Shown here: one piece after another, positions 14,665 to 23,415 of the stretch
Layout: each line of letters opens with the position of its first letter
Position numbering within the stretch: position 1 is the stretch's first letter
Source: Undibacterium cyanobacteriorum
GTDB taxonomy: Bacteria; Pseudomonadota; Gammaproteobacteria; Burkholderiales; Burkholderiaceae_D
Assembly: GCF_031326225.1 (NCBI RefSeq)
Contig: NZ_CP133720.1
Location: 4,474,648-4,538,647, forward strand
Reading direction: 5' to 3'
DNA length: 64,000 bases
Made by a program: the position numbers and the translations under genes
Notes under the pieces: model-generated
The model's database searches: none
The model's input: only the letters and a program-made list of their open reading frames with translations
Told to the model about the DNA's origin: nothing

Positions 14665-16230
14665 TCACATCGCCTTGCAATGCGAGGCAATAAATTCTGC
14701 ATGGCTAGGCATGACATCGACACATTTTCGTATCGTCTTTTGTACCTGATCGAGAAAATAAGCGATGTCTTCTTTGCTGCGGTGATCGACCAAAGGATGA
14801 TAGCTTTCAGCACGCAAACCCTGGCCATGCATCACTTGCAACCAACTGGTTTCGGCAAACAGTTCTTCGCCGATGCGGAAAATCCGCCCATGTGAGCGAT
14901 ATAAATCGATACGTTTTTGTACGTCATCGGGTACTGACATGTTTTGGCAGTATTCCCAGAAGGGTGATCCTACTTTGGTGTTCAGTTTGTAATGCATGAT
15001 CAAGAAGTCGCGTATGCGTTGATACTCTTCATCGTTCTGCGCGTTGTAGGTGTCAATATCAACCTGGTTAAAACCCTGATCTGGAAACAAACTAATCAAA
15101 CGCATAATCGCCGTTTGCACCATATGAATGCTGGTTGATTCCAAAGGCTCCATAAAGCCACCCGACAAACCGATGGCGACACAATTCTTATTCCATGCCT
15201 TCTTACGTTTGCCCGTCGTGAAGCGAATCAAACGCGGATCGGCCAAAGCTTCGCCATCCAAATTGTTCAACAAAATCGCTTGCGCCTCGTCTGCGCTCAT
15301 AAACTTACTGGAGAACACATGGCCATTCCCAGTGCGATGTTGCAAAGGAATGCGCCATTGCCAGCCTGCGCTATGTGCGGTCGAACGCGTGTACGGCAAT
15401 AAGGGACCGGCGGAAGCACATGGCACGGCAATCGCACTATCGGCCGGCAACCAATGGCTCCAGTCTTCGTAACCGGTTTTCAAAGTCTTTTCGATCAACA
15501 AAGCCGCCAAGCCCGAGCAATCTATGAAGAGATCGCCATCAATACGCTCGCCGTTTTCCATCAACAGGGCTTCAATAAAGCCATCGCTTTCGCGCACGAT
15601 GGTGTCCACGATCTTACCCTCCGTTCTCTGCGTGCCTTGTTGCTCAGCTTTACTACGCAAATACTTGGCATACAAACCGGCGTCAAAATGAAAGGCATAC
15701 GAAATATCTGCCAAAGGAGAGTTCGGCATATCTTTCGGTGCGCGCATAAATTTATGCTGACGTGGCGCGACCGTATTGATCGAGAAGTGTTCCAAATCCG
15801 GTGCCTCGCCCAGCTGATACATCTTCAACCAATATTGGTAGAACTTAGCAACCACCTGATCACGACCAATCACACCAAAACCGTGGATGTAAGAATCCCC
15901 TTGCTTGCCCCAATTGACGAATTCAATCCCCAGCTTAAAAGTCGCTTGGGTCTGACGCATGAATTCATCTTCGTCGAGATTTACCAATTGATTAAAGGCA
16001 CGAATACTAGGAATGGTCGCCTCACCCACGCCGATGGTCGAGATAGCGTCGGACTCCACTAATCGTAAGCGATAAGTCGGTGGCAATACGCGCGATAAAG
16101 CTGTCGCCGTCATCCAACCGGCAGTGCCACCACCAACGATGACCACGGTTTGAATCGGAACATTTTTGCCAGCGCGGTTGCCACCATTGTTGCTGTCGTG
16201 ATTATGGATTGAGGCTGTCTCTGTATTCAT
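14665..16230 (-). CDS. Flavin-dependent tryptophan-halogenase family protein 1
   Basis: 521 aa from 16230 (GGGAAGAAG before the ATG); the frame extends further upstream but only inside the ABC ATPase gene. FAD-binding VVIVGGGTAGW (about residues 29-39), VGEATIPS, and catalytic-lysine block ATFKLGIEFVNW (Lys99, aligning with PrnA Lys79) are present, as are the halogenase motif WQWRIP and FMEPLEST carrying the Glu that aligns with PrnA Glu346. All hallmark residues of flavin-dependent halogenases are thus kept. A flavin reductase is not encoded nearby. Its home is a sugar-uptake operon, 88 nt after the ABC ATPase stop, not a secondary-metabolite cluster, so the true substrate is unknown. A close paralogue lies at 30538 beside the TonB receptor. 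Family confident, function open. Confidence 0.85.
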   Translation of the reverse strand: MNTETASIHNHDSNNGGNRAGKNVPIQTVVIVGGGTAGWMTATALSRVLPPTYRLRLVESDAISTIGVGEATIPSIRAFNQLVNLDEDEFMRQTQATFKLGIEFVNWGKQGDSYIHGFGVIGRDQVVAKFYQYWLKMYQLGEAPDLEHFSINTVAPRQHKFMRAPKDMPNSPLADISYAFHFDAGLYAKYLRSKAEQQGTQRTEGKIVDTIVRESDGFIEALLMENGERIDGDLFIDCSGLAALLIEKTLKTGYEDWSHWLPADSAIAVPCASAGPLLPYTRSTAHSAGWQWRIPLQHRTGNGHVFSSKFMSADEAQAILLNNLDGEALADPRLIRFTTGKRKKAWNKNCVAIGLSGGFMEPLESTSIHMVQTAIMRLISLFPDQGFNQVDIDTYNAQNDEEYQRIRDFLIMHYKLNTKVGSPFWEYCQNMSVPDDVQKRIDLYRSHGRIFRIGEELFAETSWLQVMHGQGLRAESYHPLVDHRSKEDIAYFLDQVQKTIRKCVDVMPSHAEFIASHCKAM

Positions 16231-16318
16231 GCTTCTTCCCAATTCTCTCTTCTCAATTCTCTCTATCGTGCTTAGCGACAAACCCTGCTTGATCGCTATA
16301 CTGCTGCAAAGGGCTTTC

Positions 16319-17413
16319 TTACAAACGCAATTCCGTTTCCGGATCAAACAAAGAAACGCGTGTCGCGTCGATGTCGAAACGCACCTGCTGTCCGAGGGTA
16401 TAAGTCTGGCCATCATTGGCGATCGCCGCCAAAGTCAGGGGCGCAGCTGAGGATGGCGACACCGCGGACATCATCTCTAACCACAACACTTGGTGATTCC
16501 CCATCGGTTCTACCAAAGACACAGTCGCTTGCATGGCTCCTTGCGGGTGCAACTTAATTTGCTCCGCACGCACGCCCAAGGTGGCACTGATCTTGGTCGA
16601 CACGGCACCCGCTTTGAAGGCATAGTTCGACAGATTAAGCTGTAACTGCGGACAGCGAAATTGCTGCTGCGAATCGACTTCGCCGCTGATGAAATTCATC
16701 GCTGGCGAACCTAAGAAACCGGCGACAAACTGATTCGCTGGCTGCTCATAAACCACAGCTGGCGTACCAATTTGTTGTATTTCACCCGAACGCATCACCA
16801 CGATGCGTGAGGCCAAAGTCATCGCTTCGACTTGATCATGCGTCACGTAGATCATGGTCGACTTCAATTGTTGATGCAGTAGTTTCAATTCACGACGCAG
16901 ACTCGAACGCAATTTCGCATCGAGATTGGACAAAGGCTCATCGAATAAATAGACCGCTGCTTGACGCACCAAGGCGCGTCCAATCGCCACACGTTGTCGT
17001 TGTCCCCCAGAGAGTTCCGACGGCTTACGTTTCAAGAGCGGCTCAAGATGCAAAATCTGCGCCGCATGAGCTATGCGCTTGGCAATCTCATCTTTCGCGA
17101 TGCCACTGATGCGCAAGCCAAACGACATATTCTTTTCCACCGACATGGTCGGATACAAGGCGTAAGACTGGAACACCATGCCGATATTGCGCTCACTCGG
17201 ATCGGCATCGGTCATGTCTTGTCCGGCGATCTCAATGCTCCCGCTGCTAACATCAATCAAACCCGCAATCGCATGCAACAGCGTCGACTTGCCACAGCCC
17301 GATGGACCCAGCAAGACCAAAAACTCACCAGGCTCCACAGCAAGAGTAAGGTCCCGCAAAATCGCATTACCACCAAGCGTAATTCCTAAATTTTGTATGC
17401 TGACGTTTGCCAC
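16319..17413 (-). CDS. Sugar ABC importer ATPase (MalK/UgpC/GtsD type)
   Basis: 364 aa. Walker A GPSGCGKST, signature LSGGQRQRVAIGRAL, Walker B VYLFDEPLSNLDA and the switch His in YVTHDQVEA are intact. A C-terminal TOBE-like regulatory region of about 120 residues follows, as in CUT1 importer ATPases. It energises the two permeases encoded just upstream. A 265-nt gap with two repeats (17478 and 17583) separates it from the second permease, so its level may be set separately by processing there. The halogenase gene follows 88 nt downstream. Confidence 0.93.
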   Translation of the reverse strand: MANVSIQNLGITLGGNAILRDLTLAVEPGEFLVLLGPSGCGKSTLLHAIAGLIDVSSGSIEIAGQDMTDADPSERNIGMVFQSYALYPTMSVEKNMSFGLRISGIAKDEIAKRIAHAAQILHLEPLLKRKPSELSGGQRQRVAIGRALVRQAAVYLFDEPLSNLDAKLRSSLRRELKLLHQQLKSTMIYVTHDQVEAMTLASRIVVMRSGEIQQIGTPAVVYEQPANQFVAGFLGSPAMNFISGEVDSQQQFRCPQLQLNLSNYAFKAGAVSTKISATLGVRAEQIKLHPQGAMQATVSLVEPMGNHQVLWLEMMSAVSPSSAAPLTLAAIANDGQTYTLGQQVRFDIDATRVSLFDPETELRL

Positions 17414-17477
17414 AAATAATCCTTGTTTGCTGATCTACAGCCCTAAAACACATCCAGAAATTGAGCGAGAGGAGAAA

Positions 17478-17517
17478 CCCATCCCCACCCTAACCCTCCC
17501 CGTTGAAAGGGAGGGAA
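17478..17517 (+). repeat. C-rich dispersed repeat
   Basis: CCCATCCCCACCCTAACCCT followed by CCCCGTTGAAAGGGAGGGAA; the clearest member of the family also at 6116, 9521 and 14550. It lies inside the importer operon. Confidence 0.55.
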
Positions 17518-17582
17518 CATTACGGCTAACTCAACCACTTACCAAGCACAGCGCCCCAATAAATGCCTCAGAAATTCAATTA

Positions 17583-17655
17583 TGGGGATGCAGTGCAAGG
17601 CGCAAAACGGAGCAATACGTCGGTATTGCGAGTATTTGCAACGCAGCAATGCGCC
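17583..17655. repeat. Nested-hairpin repeat inside the importer operon
   Basis: The inner stem is GCAATAC 17612-17618 with GTATTGC 17623-17629 (loop GTCG). Around it are GCGCAAAA/TTTGC...GC arms, and outermost GGGG/CCCC. It sits between the second permease (stop at 17679) and the ATPase start, in transcribed DNA. It may be a mobile intergenic repeat or an mRNA-stability hairpin. Confidence 0.5.
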
Positions 17656-17678
17656 CCAGAATTGGATTTATGAGGTAA

Positions 17679-18620
17679 TTATTTAACGGCTCCGGCTGTA
17701 ATACCCCTCACAAACCAACGCCCCGAAACAAAATACAAAACCAAAGGCACGAGCGAGGTCAAAATCGTCGCCGCCATATTCACGTTGTACTCGCGCGTCC
17801 CAGTCGTCGTGTTAATCACATTATTGAGCTGCACCGTCATCGGCAAATTTTCGCGCCCCGCGAACACGAGGCCTAACAAATAATCGTTCCACACGCCGGT
17901 CACTTGCATGATCGCGGCAACTACAATGATCGGTGCTGACATCGGTAGCACTAACTGGAACAGAATCCGCCAAAACCCGCCACCGTCGATGCGTGCGGCT
18001 TGAAATAGTTCGTGCGGGATGCTCGAATAATAGTTACGAAACAGCAGCGTCATCATCGGCATACTGAAAATGGTGTGCACGATAACGATGCCGGGAAGCG
18101 AACTATAAAGATCGACCGCTGCCAACAAACGTACTAAAGGGAAAATCATCACCTGGACGGGTATGAAGGCACCGACCATCAAGACACCGAACAAAATATT
18201 GGCACCGCGTGGACGCCAAAATGACAAAGCGTAGCCGTTGAGCGCCCCGAGCATAATAGGAATGATGGTACTGGGAACGACGATCGCAATCGAATTGGTA
18301 AAGCCACCGCGTATACCTTCACAGGAAACGCCGGTACACGCACTACTCCAAGCGGCAAACCATGCATCGAGCGACCACGTACTTGGTAAGGCAAACAATT
18401 GTCCCAGCCGAATTTCATCCATGCTTTTGAACGAGGTCACTAACATGATGTAGAGCGGGAGTAAAAAGAACAGCGCCGCACTGATCAGAAAAGCATACAA
18501 ACCGATACGAGCCACGCGAGAACCACCACGACGCCTTTTACTGCGTGGCTGTGGGATGGAAATTATTGCGGTCCTTTGCATCGAACCTTGATTCGAAATT
18601 TGATTCGGTGCGGCACTCAT
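17679..18620 (-). CDS. Sugar ABC importer permease (MalG/GtsC type)
   Basis: 313 aa. Six hydrophobic helices are expected. The MalG-type EAA loop that docks the ATPase is EAA-like: ELFQAARIDGGGFWRILFQLVLP (around residue 213). The N-terminal about 30 residues are basic (RSKRRRGGSR) and cytoplasmic. Its ATG overlaps the stop of the first permease by 4 nt, indicating translational coupling. With the partner at 18617 and the binding protein at 19663 it forms a CUT1-type importer. Similarity of the binding protein to GtsA suggests glucose or a short glucan, which is inference. Confidence 0.92.
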   Translation of the reverse strand: MSAAPNQISNQGSMQRTAIISIPQPRSKRRRGGSRVARIGLYAFLISAALFFLLPLYIMLVTSFKSMDEIRLGQLFALPSTWSLDAWFAAWSSACTGVSCEGIRGGFTNSIAIVVPSTIIPIMLGALNGYALSFWRPRGANILFGVLMVGAFIPVQVMIFPLVRLLAAVDLYSSLPGIVIVHTIFSMPMMTLLFRNYYSSIPHELFQAARIDGGGFWRILFQLVLPMSAPIIVVAAIMQVTGVWNDYLLGLVFAGRENLPMTVQLNNVINTTTGTREYNVNMAATILTSLVPLVLYFVSGRWFVRGITAGAVK

Positions 18621-19567
18621 GTTGCACCCCTCGACACTTTGTTCAACGGCACTTCCTTTTTGTTGACCGCCGATGTGGCGTGCGATCGTGCATTCGAGCG
18701 TGCATGCATGCGCGCATACATATACGGTGCTAGTAAGGCCACCACCGGCACCAAGAGCATCACGGCACCGGCCGAGGCCAAGGCGATATTGGCACGACCG
18801 AACAGGTGATCCATAATAAATTTCGCGGGTACTTCACTCGCTGTACCGGGACCACCTTGGGTCATCGCAACCACCGAATCAAACAGCTTGATGGCAGCCG
18901 TGCTCAAGAGCAAAAAGACGGTAGCCAAGGTAGGCGCCATCATGGGCAAAATAATCGATAGATACACGCGCCAAGCGGGAATACCGTCGAGCCGCGTGGC
19001 TTTCCAAATTTCTTGATCGATGCCACGCAAGCCTGCCAACATCATTGCCATGACCAAGCCCGAGGTCTGCCACACAGTAGCGATCACGATGGTGTAAATC
19101 ACTTTATCCTGATCGATAATCCAATCAAATTCAAAATTCGGGAAGCCCCATTGGCGCACGGCATTTTCGATGCCGATGCCCGGCGTCAACATCCATTGCC
19201 ACACCAAACCGGTCGCCACAAAGGACATTGCATACGGATATAAAAAGACCGTGCGCAGTACTCCTTCCGCTTTCACTTTTTGATCAATAAAAGCGGCGAG
19301 GAGAAAGCCAATCACCATGCTCGCGACAATGAAAAGTACAGAATAAATCGCGAGGTTTTCTATCGAGAGCAGCCAACGTTCATTCTCAAATAATTTGGCG
19401 TACTGCGTCATGCCGACGAAGGTATCCGTCGGCAAACTGCGCGAGCTCGTCAAGGAAATCTTGATCGACCACAGCACGGTACCGACGTAAGCCACTAAGA
19501 CAATCAGCGCCAGGGGCGTGATGGCTCCGTAAGGTATCAGTTTGCGGGCGATGGTTTTTAAACGCAT
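18617..19567 (-). CDS. Sugar ABC importer permease (MalF/GtsB type)
   Basis: 316 aa. Six membrane segments; the conserved loop reads EIWKATRLDGIPAWRVYLSIILP (around residue 186), the MalF-family counterpart of the EAA motif. The long second periplasmic loop of enterobacterial MalF is absent, as usual for MsmF/GtsB-type proteins. It follows the binding-protein gene by 95 nt and overlaps the next permease by 4 nt. Inner-membrane half of the importer channel. Confidence 0.92.
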   Translation of the reverse strand: MRLKTIARKLIPYGAITPLALIVLVAYVGTVLWSIKISLTSSRSLPTDTFVGMTQYAKLFENERWLLSIENLAIYSVLFIVASMVIGFLLAAFIDQKVKAEGVLRTVFLYPYAMSFVATGLVWQWMLTPGIGIENAVRQWGFPNFEFDWIIDQDKVIYTIVIATVWQTSGLVMAMMLAGLRGIDQEIWKATRLDGIPAWRVYLSIILPMMAPTLATVFLLLSTAAIKLFDSVVAMTQGGPGTASEVPAKFIMDHLFGRANIALASAGAVMLLVPVVALLAPYMYARMHARSNARSHATSAVNKKEVPLNKVSRGAT

Positions 19568-19662
19568 TTTTGTAGCCTGCCGAGCTAGTTGCTTCTATGG
19601 ATGATGGTTTGCGATGACTTCAGTTGGTGGCGTGTTTTTTTCGCATTTATGCACTCATGCAC

Positions 19663-20994
19663 TCACTCTTTCAAGGCATTCACAATGCTCTTTTGCACTT
19701 TCTCCACTGGCATTTTGGTATTCCAAAACGCGGTCAGAATATCTTGCAGAGCGCCATTCTGATCTGGTGTCAAATACACCTCACTAATCCCAAGCACGCG
19801 CGATTTATCTTTCATGATCGCCATACCGGTTTGCGCGCACAAATCCATACTCGACGTATCCACATCGCTACGAATCGGGATCGATCCCTTCAGCTTATTA
19901 AACTCAATTTGCACGCTCGGCGTCATCAAAGTTTTTGCTAATAATTTTTGAGCGCGTACCACGGGTTCCACTGTCGTTTTGGGGAAGACAAAAGCATCGC
20001 CCTGAATCAAATACGGCGCGGTCGGATTGAAACCGGCGATGCAGCCAAAGTCTTTGCCTGCGGTCTGCTTGGCAGCGGCGAACTCACCTTTCACCCAATC
20101 ACCCATGATTTGAAAACCCGCTTTACCGCTGATCAACATAGCGGTTGCATCATTCCAATTACGTCCTGGAGAACCCGCATCGATATACGATTGCATGCGC
20201 TTAAAGGCCAACAACACATTTTTGAAAGCGTCTGAGTTGATCGCTTTCGCGTCACGGTCGCGGATGACTTTTAAGTACAAATCTTTGCCGCCGACATTAG
20301 CTAACATCGCCTGAAAAACAATCGTCTCCTGCCACGCTTGACCACCATGCGCGAGACCGACTAAACCTGCTGCCTTGAGCTTATCGAGCGCAGCAAACAG
20401 TTCATCGATGGTCGCAGGCTCTTTGGCGATGCCGGCTTTCTTGAAGGCTGCTTTGGAATACCAAAACCAGGTTTGCATGTGCAAATTGACAGGTACGGCG
20501 TAGTAATGACCTTTAATGCGGATCACATTCAAGACGGTGTCGGGCAATAATTTATCCCAACCCTCCGCAGCGGCCACATCGTCCATATTGTTGAGCATAT
20601 TTTGCTCCACCAAATCTTGGAACTGCTTGGTGGTATTGAATTGCGCTGCGACCGGAGCATTGCCACCAACGATACGGTTAATTGCCACTGCCCGAGCTTG
20701 ATCAGCGCCCGCGATCGCGGTATCGACCCACACCCCACCCGCTTTACGATAAGCGTCGGCAATGGTTTTCACTGCTGCGGATTCACTGCTCGAAGTCCAC
20801 CAGTGCAAGACTTCAGCTTTCGCCATGGGTCCACTTTTTACTGCCGCTTGATTCGGTGCAGGTGTTGCAGCGACGGCGGTCGTGCCCATTCCGCATAAAC
20901 CCACGGCCAAAAAGCAGGCTGCCACCAAGCTTGGTGTGAAAGCCTTCTTGGATGGAGCCACAGTGGTAGTGATGGACGCTGTCCGGTTTTTCAT
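19663..20994 (-). CDS. Sugar ABC importer periplasmic binding protein (GtsA-like)
   Basis: 443 aa with a long N-terminal signal region (cleavage near AVAATPAP, about residue 43). The mature start AEVLHWWTSSSESAAVKTI is typical of GtsA-like solute-binding proteins of glucose importers. The family 1 binding-protein fold continues through WFWYSKAAFKKAGI and ISGKAGFQIMGDWVKGEF. It is the first gene of the importer operon and shares its upstream region with the divergent GH16 gene, where two operator dyads lie (21206 and 21226). Predicted to bind glucose or short beta-gluco-oligosaccharides; the ligand is inferred. Confidence 0.9.
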   Translation of the reverse strand: MKNRTASITTTVAPSKKAFTPSLVAACFLAVGLCGMGTTAVAATPAPNQAAVKSGPMAKAEVLHWWTSSSESAAVKTIADAYRKAGGVWVDTAIAGADQARAVAINRIVGGNAPVAAQFNTTKQFQDLVEQNMLNNMDDVAAAEGWDKLLPDTVLNVIRIKGHYYAVPVNLHMQTWFWYSKAAFKKAGIAKEPATIDELFAALDKLKAAGLVGLAHGGQAWQETIVFQAMLANVGGKDLYLKVIRDRDAKAINSDAFKNVLLAFKRMQSYIDAGSPGRNWNDATAMLISGKAGFQIMGDWVKGEFAAAKQTAGKDFGCIAGFNPTAPYLIQGDAFVFPKTTVEPVVRAQKLLAKTLMTPSVQIEFNKLKGSIPIRSDVDTSSMDLCAQTGMAIMKDKSRVLGISEVYLTPDQNGALQDILTAFWNTKMPVEKVQKSIVNALKE

Positions 20995-21205
20995 GCTGTC
21001 TCCTCGTTATTCTCTCGTGTCAGTCTAGCTGACTCTGCGCGCCAACGCAGCACAGGTAGCACATTTAGCACATGTCGCATCATGACTTGATCATCACGTC
21101 TTGGCTTTTGTGTGCTTAGCGTTCAGCTAGGCGATTCTTCATTTTTATTTATTCACAATTTTTTATTGACTTCTTTTTTTGCTTAATGCCATACTACCCG
21201 AAAAT

Positions 21206-21242
21206 TGGAAACGATTCCATATTTTTTGGAAACAGTTTCCAA
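21206..21242. promoter_or_regulatory. Tandem LacI-type operators in divergent SBP/GH16 promoter region
   Basis: Site 1 is TGGAAACGATTCCA (21206-21219, CG-centred). Site 2 is TTGGAAACAGTTTCCAA (21226-21242), a perfect 17-bp odd-centred palindrome, 21.5 bp apart centre to centre. A further half-site ATTTCCAATTTG follows. They lie between the importer binding-protein gene (start 20994, minus) and the GH16 gene (start 21368, plus), so one protein could control both directions. The remainder of this 373-nt gap shows no gene. Confidence 0.75.
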
Positions 21243-21367
21243 TCATTTCCAATTTGCGATTTTTTTCCAACAGACGCGAGCGCTCCAGTGTCCTTGGACC
21301 GCGAATTTTGGGTTCACTACCACTCATCACTAACACTACTGACTTCATTGACTTAGGAGATCGTCTT

Positions 21368-22309
21368 ATGGCTCACGCAAACCCTCGTCTATCCACATTT
21401 TTGCGGTGGGCAATCCTTGGACTCAGTGTCGTGGGTGGTGTTGCCTGCGGCGGCGGTGGAAGTGGTGGCAGCGCAAGCCCCAGCGGTGCAAGTACAACGC
21501 CTAGCAGCGGCGGTTCAGGATCAACCACTCCCAGCACACCTAGCACACCAACATTACCGAGTGGCGGCGTACCAGCCAACTATAAGCTGGTGTGGGCCGA
21601 TGAGTTTAATGGCAATGGTTTGGTCGATAGTAGTAAGTGGGACTACGATACTGAACGCAATAAAGCGGGTTGGTATAACAATGAGCTGCAATACTATTCA
21701 CGCGCGCGCCTTGAAAACGCGGCGATGAGCAATGGCGTACTCACCATTACGGCGCTCAAAGAGAAACTGACGAGTGCGGCCGATTATGGTGGGCAATCGT
21801 ATACCTCGGCACGATTACTCACGCGCGGCAAAGCCAGTTGGACTTATGGCTATTTCGAAATTCGCGCCAAACTGCCGTGTGGACTGGGTACCTGGCCTGC
21901 GATTTGGATGCTCGGCACCAAGGGCGCATGGCCCGATGACGGTGAGATCGACATCATGGAACATGTCGGCAAAACCAAAGGACAAATCCTCGGCAGCGCC
22001 TACAGTAACTACTACAACTGGGCCAGTGGCACCGGCACTACCAAGTCCACTACCGTACCCGATGCCTGCGATGCCTTCCACAACTATCAATTGTTCTGGG
22101 ATGCCGACCAACTCGCGATTGGCGTTGATGGGAAATACTACTTTCAGTTTGTGAATCCCAAGAATGGTGATTACAAAAAATGGCCCTTCGATCAACCGCA
22201 ATACATGATTTTGAACTTGGCGCTCGGGGGTGATTTGGGCGGACCGGTTGACGACACTATTTTCCCTAGCAAATTCGAAATCGATTACGTGCGGATTTAT
22301 CAAAAGTAA
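21368..22309 (+). CDS. GH16 laminarinase-like endo-beta-glucanase lipoprotein
   Basis: 313 aa from ATG 21368, preceded by TAGGAG 8 nt upstream; the longer frame from 21179 would run through the operator sites and is rejected. A lipoprotein signal ends in the lipobox GGVAC (Cys27), followed by a Gly/Ser/Thr/Pro linker to residue 67. The GH16 jelly-roll then spans residues 72-313: LVWADEFNG at the start, and the catalytic GEIDIMEHVG (Glu193 nucleophile, Asp195, Glu198 acid/base) has the beta-bulge spacing of laminarinases and lichenases. Cell-surface cutting of beta-1,3 or mixed-linkage glucan is the likely role. It is transcribed away from the importer operon and followed after 14 nt by the DUF6445-like gene. 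Confidence 0.92.
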   Translation: MAHANPRLSTFLRWAILGLSVVGGVACGGGGSGGSASPSGASTTPSSGGSGSTTPSTPSTPTLPSGGVPANYKLVWADEFNGNGLVDSSKWDYDTERNKAGWYNNELQYYSRARLENAAMSNGVLTITALKEKLTSAADYGGQSYTSARLLTRGKASWTYGYFEIRAKLPCGLGTWPAIWMLGTKGAWPDDGEIDIMEHVGKTKGQILGSAYSNYYNWASGTGTTKSTTVPDACDAFHNYQLFWDADQLAIGVDGKYYFQFVNPKNGDYKKWPFDQPQYMILNLALGGDLGGPVDDTIFPSKFEIDYVRIYQK

Positions 22310-22323
22310 GCGCAAAAACACAC

Positions 22324-23097
22324 ATGCAGACCGCGCCCCCATTACCACTGTTCAATCCCCAAGCCAGCGTCAGCGTGCAAGTCATTCCTGATCTTGGTGC
22401 GATGTCAGCTGTTGCAGGCAAGGGAAAGCAAGAAGTTTGTGTGGTGGTCGATGATTTTCTACTGAACCCGGAAGAAGTCGTGGAACATGCACGTCGACAG
22501 CGTCAGCAGTTCCGCTACGATGTCGACAACTACTTTCCCGGTGTAGAGATGGACATGGGGCGCACTTTTGCTTTGCAGATGGAGCAGTACTTTATGCTTC
22601 ACCTGCGATCCCATTTTCAGGTGCGACGCAACCTTGGCTGCGCTTGTCGCATGTCGATGACGACCTTGTCTGCCGCAGAACTCAAGCCTCTACAACGCTT
22701 ATGCCACCGCGACGCGGAAGTGCTGCCACTGGGGATGGGGATCGCTGCCAGTGTCGTCTATTTGTTCACGGACGCCTCGCTTGGCGGCACTAGCTTTTTT
22801 CGTCCACGTGGTCCACTCGATGAAACGCGTCGCTTCCTGCAGCGGGCGGAGCATGCAGATCACACCTGGCTCAATGATGAGCTACAACAAGCGCCGGCCT
22901 ATTGTTATCAGTCGAATCCACGCTTTGCCCTGACGCATACGGTCGAAGCAAAATGGAATCGCGCGATATTTTATGAAGGCACAGTATTTCATGCCGCCCA
23001 CATCAGCGATCCGACACGATTAAGCGCAGAAGTCGATCATGCACGACTCTGTTTGAATGCCTTCTTTCGCTTTAAGAAGCAGGCGGGTGCTGCTTGA
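22324..23097 (+). CDS. DUF6445-type, 2-oxoglutarate/Fe(II)-oxygenase-like protein
   Basis: 257 aa, no signal peptide, starts 14 nt after the GH16 stop. The fold signature reads CHRDAEV (His-x-Asp, about residue 122), ASVVYLFTDASLGGTSFFRPR, then NRAIFYEGTVFHAAHI with a distal His and SAEVDHARLCLNAFFRF with Arg. That is the order of His-x-Asp...His...Arg in non-haem Fe(II)/2-oxoglutarate enzymes, although metal-ligand assignment is from motif reading only. Proteins of this kind are, to my knowledge, often found beside tryptophan-halogenase homologues and TonB receptors in polysaccharide loci, as here. Substrate unknown; a protein or glycan modification partner of the halogenase homologues is a hypothesis. 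Confidence 0.6.
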   Translation: MQTAPPLPLFNPQASVSVQVIPDLGAMSAVAGKGKQEVCVVVDDFLLNPEEVVEHARRQRQQFRYDVDNYFPGVEMDMGRTFALQMEQYFMLHLRSHFQVRRNLGCACRMSMTTLSAAELKPLQRLCHRDAEVLPLGMGIAASVVYLFTDASLGGTSFFRPRGPLDETRRFLQRAEHADHTWLNDELQQAPAYCYQSNPRFALTHTVEAKWNRAIFYEGTVFHAAHISDPTRLSAEVDHARLCLNAFFRFKKQAGAA

Positions 23098-23105
23098 ACC
23101 TAGAT

Positions 23106-23399
23106 GTTGGGCTTCATTGCATTCAGCGCCAACCTACGCCATCACAATCGTAGGCTGGTGCTGAGCGAAGCGATGCCCAGCTTCTGATCACCCGACCATG
23201 TTGGGCTTCATTGCATTCAGCACCAAGCTACTCCACCACATCCGTAGGCTGGTGCTGAGCGAAGCGATGCCCAGCTTCTGATCACCCGACCATATTGGGC
23301 TTCATTGCATTCAGCACCAAGCTACTCCACCACATCCGTAGGCTGGTGCTGAGCGAAGCGATGCCCAGCGTCCGATCACCCGACCATGTTGGGCTTCAA
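23106..23399. repeat. 94-bp tandem repeat of paired REPs (about 3.1 copies)
   Basis: Units begin at 23106, 23200, 23294 and 23388, an exact 94-bp period. Each unit has a minus REP (GTTGGGCTTCATTGCATTCA to CTAC), a 12-14 nt spacer, then a plus REP (GTAGGCTGGTGCTGAGCGAA to GCCCAGC) and an 18-nt linker. The GTAG heads face each other. The array fills the gap between the DUF6445-like gene and the AlkD-like gene. Too long and too palindromic for CRISPR; it is a BIME array. Confidence 0.8.
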
Positions 23400-23415
23400 T
23401 AGCGCCTCACGAAAC

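Noticed and set aside
16231..16416. 62-residue N-terminal extension of halogenase homologue 1
   Set aside because: It overlaps the ABC ATPase gene and lacks a ribosome site; the FAD motif is correctly placed from 16230.
21179..21367. N-terminal extension of the GH16 protein
   Set aside because: It would run through the two operator dyads and precede the lipoprotein signal. The ATG at 21368 has a good ribosome site.
22324..23097. DUF6445-like protein as a sugar-binding or glycosidase partner
   Set aside because: No signal peptide and no glycosidase motif; the His-x-Asp/His/Arg pattern fits a cupin-like oxygenase better.
23106..23399. Regularly spaced repeats as a CRISPR array
   Set aside because: The repeat unit covers the whole 94-bp period, is internally palindromic, and there are no variable spacers or cas genes.
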